Source of the DNA: Candidatus Moranbacteria bacterium CG23_combo_of_CG06-09_8_20_14_all_35_22 | GTDB lineage: Bacteria; Patescibacteriota; Minisyncoccia; Moranbacterales; UBA2206 | Assembly: GCA_002772115.1 (NCBI GenBank) | Contig: PCRW01000053.1 | Location: 1 to 35,544, forward strand | DNA length: 35,544 nt | Direction of reading: 5' to 3' | Part shown: in pieces, positions 31,358 through 35,544 of the stretch | How the letters are laid out: the number at the start of each line of letters is the position of its first letter | How positions within the stretch are numbered: position 1 is the first letter of the stretch | The notes under the pieces: generated by a model | Database searches by the model: none | What the model saw: the letters and a program-made list of their open reading frames with translations, nothing else | Told to the model about the DNA's origin: nothing | Made by a program: the position numbers and the translations under genes

Positions 31358-32737
31358 ATGACTAACGAGGAGCTTTGGAAAACAGCTTTAGGAGAGATAG
31401 AGCTTTCCATTTCAAAAGCGAATTTTATTACTTGGTTTAAAAATACCTCCATTTTTTCCATAAAAGATGGCCATGTTGTTATTAGTGTGCCTAATGGTTT
31501 TGCCAAAGAATGGCTGGAAAATAAATACGACCTGTATATTCTTCGAGCGCTAAAAAACATTCAAGGTGACATTAAGTCTGTTTCTTGTTTGATTTCTACC
31601 GGACCAACCACTTTTTTTCCTCAAAAAAATTCCGAACCAGCAATTGATGCCATCCAAGCACCAAAAAAATCCTCCTTTCCACCAGAAAAAAAGCTTTTTA
31701 TAAGCCGAGAAAACAACCTTAATCCTAAATACACTTTTGATAATTTTGTTGTTGGCGGAAGCAATGAATTGGCTAAGGCCGCCTGCTATGCTGTTTCTCA
31801 AAATTTAGGCAATGTTTACAATCCACTTTTTATTTACGGCGGAGTTGGACTAGGAAAAACTCATCTTATCCAATCTATCGGTAATGAAGTATTAAAATCT
31901 AATCCGCAATTACAAATAAAATATATTTCTTCCGAACGCTTCACTAGTGAGCTAGTTGACTCCATTAAAAACCAAAAAATCAAGGAATTTAAGGAATATT
32001 ATCAAAAAATAGACCTACTTATTATTGATGACATCCAGTTTATCTCCGGCAAAGAAAAAACTCAAGAAGAATTTTTTCATATTTTCAATTATTTATACCA
32101 ACTTAATAAACAAATCATCCTTTCTAGTGATCGAGTGCCAAAAGCCATTCAAATACTAGAAGAAAGGCTTCGTTCTCGTTTTGAAGGAGGCATGATCGCC
32201 GATGTTTCCAAACCTGATTTAGAAACTAGACTGGCTATTCTCAAGAAAAAAGCCACCCAAAATAACATTGAAATTACTCCTGATGCTCTAGATTACATCG
32301 CTTCTAACATCAAAAATAATATCCGCGAATTAGAAGGAGCACTCAATAGGGTTCTAGTAAGTGCGCAATTAACAAAAAAAGTGGTTGATTTGACTTATAC
32401 AAAGCAAATATTATCTGATATTATATCCAGTGGCAAAAAAAAAGGCATTAGTTATAAACATATTCTGAAAGTGGTTTCGGATTTTTACGAAGTCAGTTTA
32501 GATGATTTAATCGCTAAAAATAGAAAACAAGAAGTAGTAAAACCGCGTCAGGTCGCAATGTTTCTTATGCGAAGTGAATTAGCTTTTTCCTATCCTGGAA
32601 TTGGCGATAAGCTTGGCGGGAGAGATCACACCACCGCTATTCATGCTTGTGCTAAAATTTTACAGGCACTGAAAAATGATGAGAAACTAAACGAGGAATT
32701 AGTCCACCTTAAAGATTTACTATATTTATTACCCTAA
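31358..32737 (+). CDS. dnaA: Chromosomal replication initiator DnaA
   Basis: A 459-residue initiator. Domain I (TNEELWKTALGEIELSISKANF), a short linker, then the AAA+ domain III from YTFDNFVVGGSNELA with Walker A GGVGLGKT at 161-168, Walker B LLIIDDIQF and RLRSRFEGG, and domain IV with the DnaA signature GGRDHTTAIHAC. It binds DnaA boxes and opens the origin. ATG 31358 matches the family start; an in-frame GTG at 31340 lies within the -10 region and is rejected. DnaA-box-like sites lie on both sides of the gene. Confidence 0.97.
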   Translation: MTNEELWKTALGEIELSISKANFITWFKNTSIFSIKDGHVVISVPNGFAKEWLENKYDLYILRALKNIQGDIKSVSCLISTGPTTFFPQKNSEPAIDAIQAPKKSSFPPEKKLFISRENNLNPKYTFDNFVVGGSNELAKAACYAVSQNLGNVYNPLFIYGGVGLGKTHLIQSIGNEVLKSNPQLQIKYISSERFTSELVDSIKNQKIKEFKEYYQKIDLLIIDDIQFISGKEKTQEEFFHIFNYLYQLNKQIILSSDRVPKAIQILEERLRSRFEGGMIADVSKPDLETRLAILKKKATQNNIEITPDALDYIASNIKNNIRELEGALNRVLVSAQLTKKVVDLTYTKQILSDIISSGKKKGISYKHILKVVSDFYEVSLDDLIAKNRKQEVVKPRQVAMFLMRSELAFSYPGIGDKLGGRDHTTAIHACAKILQALKNDEKLNEELVHLKDLLYLLP

Positions 32738-33011
32738 TTATAGGTATATCCTGTGGACAACCTTAATATAAACCTGTTCAAATCTAGTCCTACATTCTCT
32801 GTTTTTTTTGTTTATAAACCCCTCCTAAAATAAATATATAAATTAAACCTAAATCTATCCACATCCTTAATAAATAAAAATATATATTTATCCCCTTATT
32901 ATCAACACTATTTTTACCTTATTTAAAGCAAATATAACCCTTATCCCCACTTATCCTATTTTATAATAAATAATAGTAATATTTATTTAATTAATTAATT
33001 ATTAAAATACT
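32738..33011. other. Candidate replication origin (dnaA-dnaN intergenic region)
   Basis: 274 bases with no ORF. DnaA-box-like words, each one mismatch from consensus: TGTGGACAA (32752-32760, reverse), CTATCCACA (32855-32863), TTATCAACA (32899-32907), TTATCCCCA (32941-32949), plus other TTATCC words. The last ~50 bases before dnaN (32961-33010) are almost pure A/T, including TTAATTAATTAATTATTAAA, as expected of an unwinding element. Confidence 0.7.
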
Positions 33012-34169
33012 ATGAAATTAATTTGTACTCAAGAAAATTTAAAAAAAGCTATTTTTAATTGTGAAAGAGTAGTAGCGAAGAAAAATACTCTACCTATCCT
33101 AAATAATATTCTTTTTGAGACAGAAAAAGGTGGTTTAAAATTATCCGCCACTAATCTTGAATTGGGAGTTTCTTCTAAAATAGGAGCAAAAATAGAAAAA
33201 GAGGGTAAAATAACTATTCCTGCTAGGATTATTAGTAATTTTTCAAATAATTTACTAGGAGGGGAAAATATTTCCCTAGAATTAGTAGAGAATAATTTAA
33301 AAATAAAAAGTGGAGGAAATAAGGCTGTAATAAAAGGAATTTCCGCGGAAGATTTTCCTCTTCTTCCTTTGAAAAAAACAGATCATCTGTTGGATATTTC
33401 TAGTTTAGATTTAAAAATAGCTATTTTGAAAGTTATGCCGGCGGTAGCTTTTAATGAAGCTCGGCAAGAACTCACAGGTATAAATTTGATTTTAAAAGAA
33501 AAAGAGCTTATTTTTGCTGCGACAGATAGTTTTCGTTTGGCAGAATTTCGTCTTAAAATAGAAGAAATTAACATAAATAAAGAAAAATATCAGCTTTTTA
33601 TAGAAAAAAATGAAAATGTAATCATTCCTTTTAATGTTTTGGCAGAATTAAATCGGGTTTTGGCGCCAGAAATAGAGACAAGAGTGAAAATAACCATTGA
33701 AGAAAGGCAGATTTTTTTTGAAACAGAAGGGATAAAATTAGTTTCTCGGCTTATTAATGGAAAATATCCAGAATATAAACATATAATGCCGGCGGACTAT
33801 AAAACTAGGATTGTGGGGGAAAAACAGGTTTTGCAAAATGCGATTAAAATGGCGAATGTATTTTCCTCTGGTGGATCAAATGAGATAACGCTCAAAATTA
33901 GCGCAGAGGAGAAGAAAATTTTTATTTTATCTTCTAGCGCTGAAGCAGGAGAAAATTCAACTGAACTTAATTTTGACATCACAGGTCCATCCCAAGAAGT
34001 TGTTTTTAACGCTAAATATCTTTTAGATGGAATTAATGTTATCGCTTCTAATCAGGTGGCAATTTTACTTAACAGCGAAGCTACTCCTGTAGCTGTGCGC
34101 GAGATTGATGAAAAATCTGGCGAAGTGTTGGAAAATTTCACTTATATTGTGATGCCGATAAAGAATTAA
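33012..34169 (+). CDS. dnaN: DNA polymerase III beta subunit (sliding clamp)
   Basis: A 385-residue clamp made of three similar domains. The start MKLICTQENLKKAIFNCERVV, NTLPILNNILFET, the middle-domain FNEARQELTGINL and DSFRLAEF, and the C-terminal YIVMPIKN are typical of DnaN. It encircles DNA and tethers polymerase III and other partners. The gene follows dnaA as in most bacteria and is followed 18 bases later by trxB, an uncommon neighbour. No ribosome binding site. Confidence 0.97.
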   Translation: MKLICTQENLKKAIFNCERVVAKKNTLPILNNILFETEKGGLKLSATNLELGVSSKIGAKIEKEGKITIPARIISNFSNNLLGGENISLELVENNLKIKSGGNKAVIKGISAEDFPLLPLKKTDHLLDISSLDLKIAILKVMPAVAFNEARQELTGINLILKEKELIFAATDSFRLAEFRLKIEEININKEKYQLFIEKNENVIIPFNVLAELNRVLAPEIETRVKITIEERQIFFETEGIKLVSRLINGKYPEYKHIMPADYKTRIVGEKQVLQNAIKMANVFSSGGSNEITLKISAEEKKIFILSSSAEAGENSTELNFDITGPSQEVVFNAKYLLDGINVIASNQVAILLNSEATPVAVREIDEKSGEVLENFTYIVMPIKN

Positions 34170-34187
34170 AAGCATATAACATAAAAC

Positions 34188-35132
34188 ATGAAACATAAAA
34201 CAAAAGAAATAATACACGATTTAATAATTATTGGTGCGGGGCCGGCGGGACTTAGCGCTTCAATTTATGCTTCACGGTATGGGATAAAGCATAAAATTAT
34301 TGGCGCGGTTTTGGGTGGACAAATTAGTGAGACACATAAAATTGACAATTATCCCGGAATGGAAGATATGAATGGATATGAATTCGGACAGCGTTGGGGC
34401 AATCACGCTAAAAAATATGGGGTGGAAATTATTTCGCAAATAGTTCAAAAAATTAAAAAAGAAAATAATATTTTTATTTTAACCTTAGCGAATGAAAATA
34501 TTTTACAAGCTAAAACAATTCTTCTAGCGACGGGAACTAAAAAAAGAAAATTAAATATTTCGGGAGAAAAAGAATTTTTAGGCAAAGGAGTTTCCTATTG
34601 TGCCACTTGCGATGGATTTTTTTACAAAAATAAAATTGTGGGTGTGATTGGGGGATCAGATAGCGCGGCGACAACTGTTTTATATTTGGCGGATTTAGCC
34701 CAGAAAGTTTATTTAATTTATCGAAAAAGCGAACTGCACGCCGAGCCATTTTGGGTGGAATCAATTAAAAAAAATAAAAAAATCGAAGTGCTTTATAACA
34801 CCAATGTTTTGGAAATACTTGGCCAAGAAAAATTAGAAAAAGTAAAGCTCGACAAAAATTATAACAATTCTAATGAATTAAATTTAGACGGACTTTTTAT
34901 CGAAGCGGGATCAGATCCGGCGGTGGAATATTTTAGCGAACTAGGAATTGAATTGGATGAAGGCGGTTATATTAAAATTCAAAAAAACGGCGCCACGAAT
35001 ATTTCCGGAGTTTTTTCTGCTGGCGACATCACCGATGGCTCCGACAAATTCCGCCAAGTCATCACCGCCGCCTCTGAAGGCGCCATTGCTGTGCGGGGGA
35101 TTTATAATTTTTTGAAGAAAAATAAAAGTTAA
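34188..35132 (+). CDS. trxB: Thioredoxin reductase-like flavoprotein
   Basis: A 314-residue FAD-dependent disulfide reductase. GAGPAGLSASIYA (FAD-binding dinucleotide fold near residue 17), GGQISETHKIDNYPG, ATGTKKRKL, the redox centre C138-A-T-C141-D, a second dinucleotide fold GVIGGSDSAA, and C-terminal GVFSAGDITDG. In E. coli the NADPH phosphate is held by an HRRxxxR stretch; here the corresponding region is YRKSELH, with only one Arg kept, so NADPH preference is doubtful. It could use NADH or another donor. No thioredoxin gene is nearby. Confidence 0.9.
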   Translation: MKHKTKEIIHDLIIIGAGPAGLSASIYASRYGIKHKIIGAVLGGQISETHKIDNYPGMEDMNGYEFGQRWGNHAKKYGVEIISQIVQKIKKENNIFILTLANENILQAKTILLATGTKKRKLNISGEKEFLGKGVSYCATCDGFFYKNKIVGVIGGSDSAATTVLYLADLAQKVYLIYRKSELHAEPFWVESIKKNKKIEVLYNTNVLEILGQEKLEKVKLDKNYNNSNELNLDGLFIEAGSDPAVEYFSELGIELDEGGYIKIQKNGATNISGVFSAGDITDGSDKFRQVITAASEGAIAVRGIYNFLKKNKS

Positions 35133-35140
35133 AAGAAAAT

Positions 35141-35230
35141 ATGGAACAAATCAAGAAAAATATCGCCGATTTGGTGGGGAAATATAATCGGCTGAAAAAA
35201 GAAGATAAAATTAAGGATTATAAAAAATAA
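35141..35230 (+). pseudogene. Short ORF, possible N-terminal remnant of a restriction-modification enzyme
   Basis: A 29-residue ORF starting eight bases after trxB. KNIADLVGKYNRLKKEDKIKDY resembles, from memory, the first ~25 residues of type II/IIG restriction-methylase proteins (L-V-x-K-Y-x-x ... K-x-Y motif), and then stops. Nothing of the catalytic parts remains. The next ORF is also a methyltransferase fragment, which supports a decayed restriction-modification locus. Weak call. Confidence 0.35.
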
Positions 35231-35235
35231 AAAAG

Positions 35236-35244
35236 TTATCCACA
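35236..35244 (+). promoter_or_regulatory. DnaA-box-like 9-mer
   Basis: A perfect TTATCCACA between trxB and the methyltransferase remnant, about 35 bases before its start. Possible outlying DnaA site near the origin, or chance. Confidence 0.4.
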
Positions 35245-35260
35245 GGTGCAATTAGATAAA

Positions 35261-35279
35261 TAGTGGTATAATACCACTA
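35261..35279 (+). promoter_or_regulatory. Extended -10 inside a perfect 19-bp palindrome
   Basis: TGG-TATAAT (35264-35272) lies in TAGTGGTATAATACCACTA, a perfect palindrome that ends on the first base of the ATG at 35279. Predicted transcription start is at or next to the A of the ATG, so a leaderless mRNA. A dimeric regulator bound here would cover the -10 completely. Confidence 0.7.
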
Positions 35280-35476
35280 TGGGTTATCAATTAAATCTGT
35301 TATTTCAACAGATGACTAATAATAAAAATAATAAAAAACTAAATTATATCTCACTTTTTAGTAGTGCTGGAGTTGGGTGCTATGGTTTTAATGTTGAAGA
35401 TTTTAATTGTGTTGTCACTAATGAATTGCTAGATAAGAGATTGTTTGTTCAAAAATGTAATAATGCGGCTCTATAA
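35279..35476 (+). pseudogene. Truncated DNA (cytosine-5-)-methyltransferase
   Basis: 65 residues: NYISLFSSAGVGCYGF matches motif I (F-x-G-x-G, SAM-binding) of a subset of C5-cytosine methyltransferases, and VVTNELLDKRLFVQKCNN the following motif II region. The ORF then ends at TAA; the catalytic Pro-Cys motif IV and target-recognition domain are absent from the remaining 68 bases, which look non-coding. Full enzymes exceed 300 residues, so this is a remnant. Its promoter is intact and unusually good. Confidence 0.75.
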
Positions 35477-35502
35477 TAAATAGTGTGGTGGATAACTAAA
35501 GA

Positions 35503-35544
35503 AGTGGTAGGATTTAAGTGCTTAAACATTAAACCCCCACCACC
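35503..35544. repeat. Partial inverted repeat at the right edge
   Basis: GTGGTAGGATTTAAG is answered by CTTAAAC...CCCCCACCAC at the window end. The CCCCCACCAC word recalls the arms of the 120-bp elements (6981-7101, 31137-31254); the copy may continue beyond the window. Confidence 0.4.

Noticed and set aside
32962..32967. dnaN promoter from a TATAAT word
   Set aside because: The word lies in an A/T-only stretch and has no recognisable -35 or extended -10; it is more likely part of the unwinding region.
1..35544. tRNA or rRNA genes
   Set aside because: I looked in the gaps for cloverleaf-like arms and the GTTCRANNC T-loop word and found none that fit.
1..35544. Alternative genetic code with TGA as Gly (as in Gracilibacteria/SR1)
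   Set aside because: Full-length conserved genes contain no internal TGA, and TGA is used as the stop at 17941-17943 and 25909-25911.

Overview
The window is AT-rich and densely packed, and reads like a chromosome fragment of a Candidate Phyla Radiation bacterium (Patescibacteria, Parcubacteria-like). Grounds: a TraR/DksA-type zinc-finger protein of 117 residues, a PrgI/VirB4/VirB6 secretion cluster of the kind common in Parcubacteria, small ribosomal and RNA-processing proteins, standard stop usage (TGA is used as a stop), and no Shine-Dalgarno-like sequence before any start I placed with confidence. The assignment is inference; no rRNA gene is present to test it.

Layout. 1-5124 (+): yraN, a dksA-like gene, lspA, comM, a G5/RlpA-like cell-wall protein and rsmA. 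5319-6941 (-): a membrane protein with a UbiA-type prenyltransferase half. 7163-23269 (+): a long co-directional type IV secretion-like cluster with a VirB5-position secreted protein, VirB6/TrbL, PrgI (VirB3), a TraC-like domain protein, VirB4, two VirB2-type pilins (one fused to a lytic transglycosylase), large secreted proteins and a beta-propeller protein. VirD4, VirB11 and a relaxase are not seen. 23330-29030 (-): a surface-glycan cluster with two Wzy/WaaL-like proteins, two family 2 glycosyltransferases and a Wzx-like flippase. 29275-35132: the classical origin neighbourhood, jag-yidC-rnpA-rpmH (-) diverging from dnaA-dnaN-trxB (+), with a DnaA-box-rich origin candidate. 35141-35544: remnants of restriction-modification genes.

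The most unusual layer is the intergenic DNA. Most gaps consist of palindromic or inverted-repeat elements, often starting at or within a few bases of the upstream stop codon. At least seven families can be told apart: (i) an element with 34-bp terminal inverted repeats in four consecutive secretion-cluster junctions, one copy of which carries a GxxExxY-family ORF between its ends; (ii) a ~120-bp element with a covarying stem, in two divergent promoter regions including rpmH/dnaA; (iii) a 142-165-base structured element whose stems differ but whose loops are conserved; (iv) GC-rich mini-palindromes nested inside other repeats; (v) a perfect 34-bp palindrome present twice; (vi) GTAGRGA-type palindromes, one of them in frame inside rsmA; (vii) AT-rich repeats before comM and rsmA. 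In-frame repeat insertions also enlarge LspA, RsmA and a secretion-cluster protein.

Promoters, where visible, are extended -10 types. Three (dnaA, the first secretion-cluster gene, the methyltransferase remnant) place the predicted transcript start 0-6 bases from the start codon, so leaderless or nearly leaderless mRNAs are likely.
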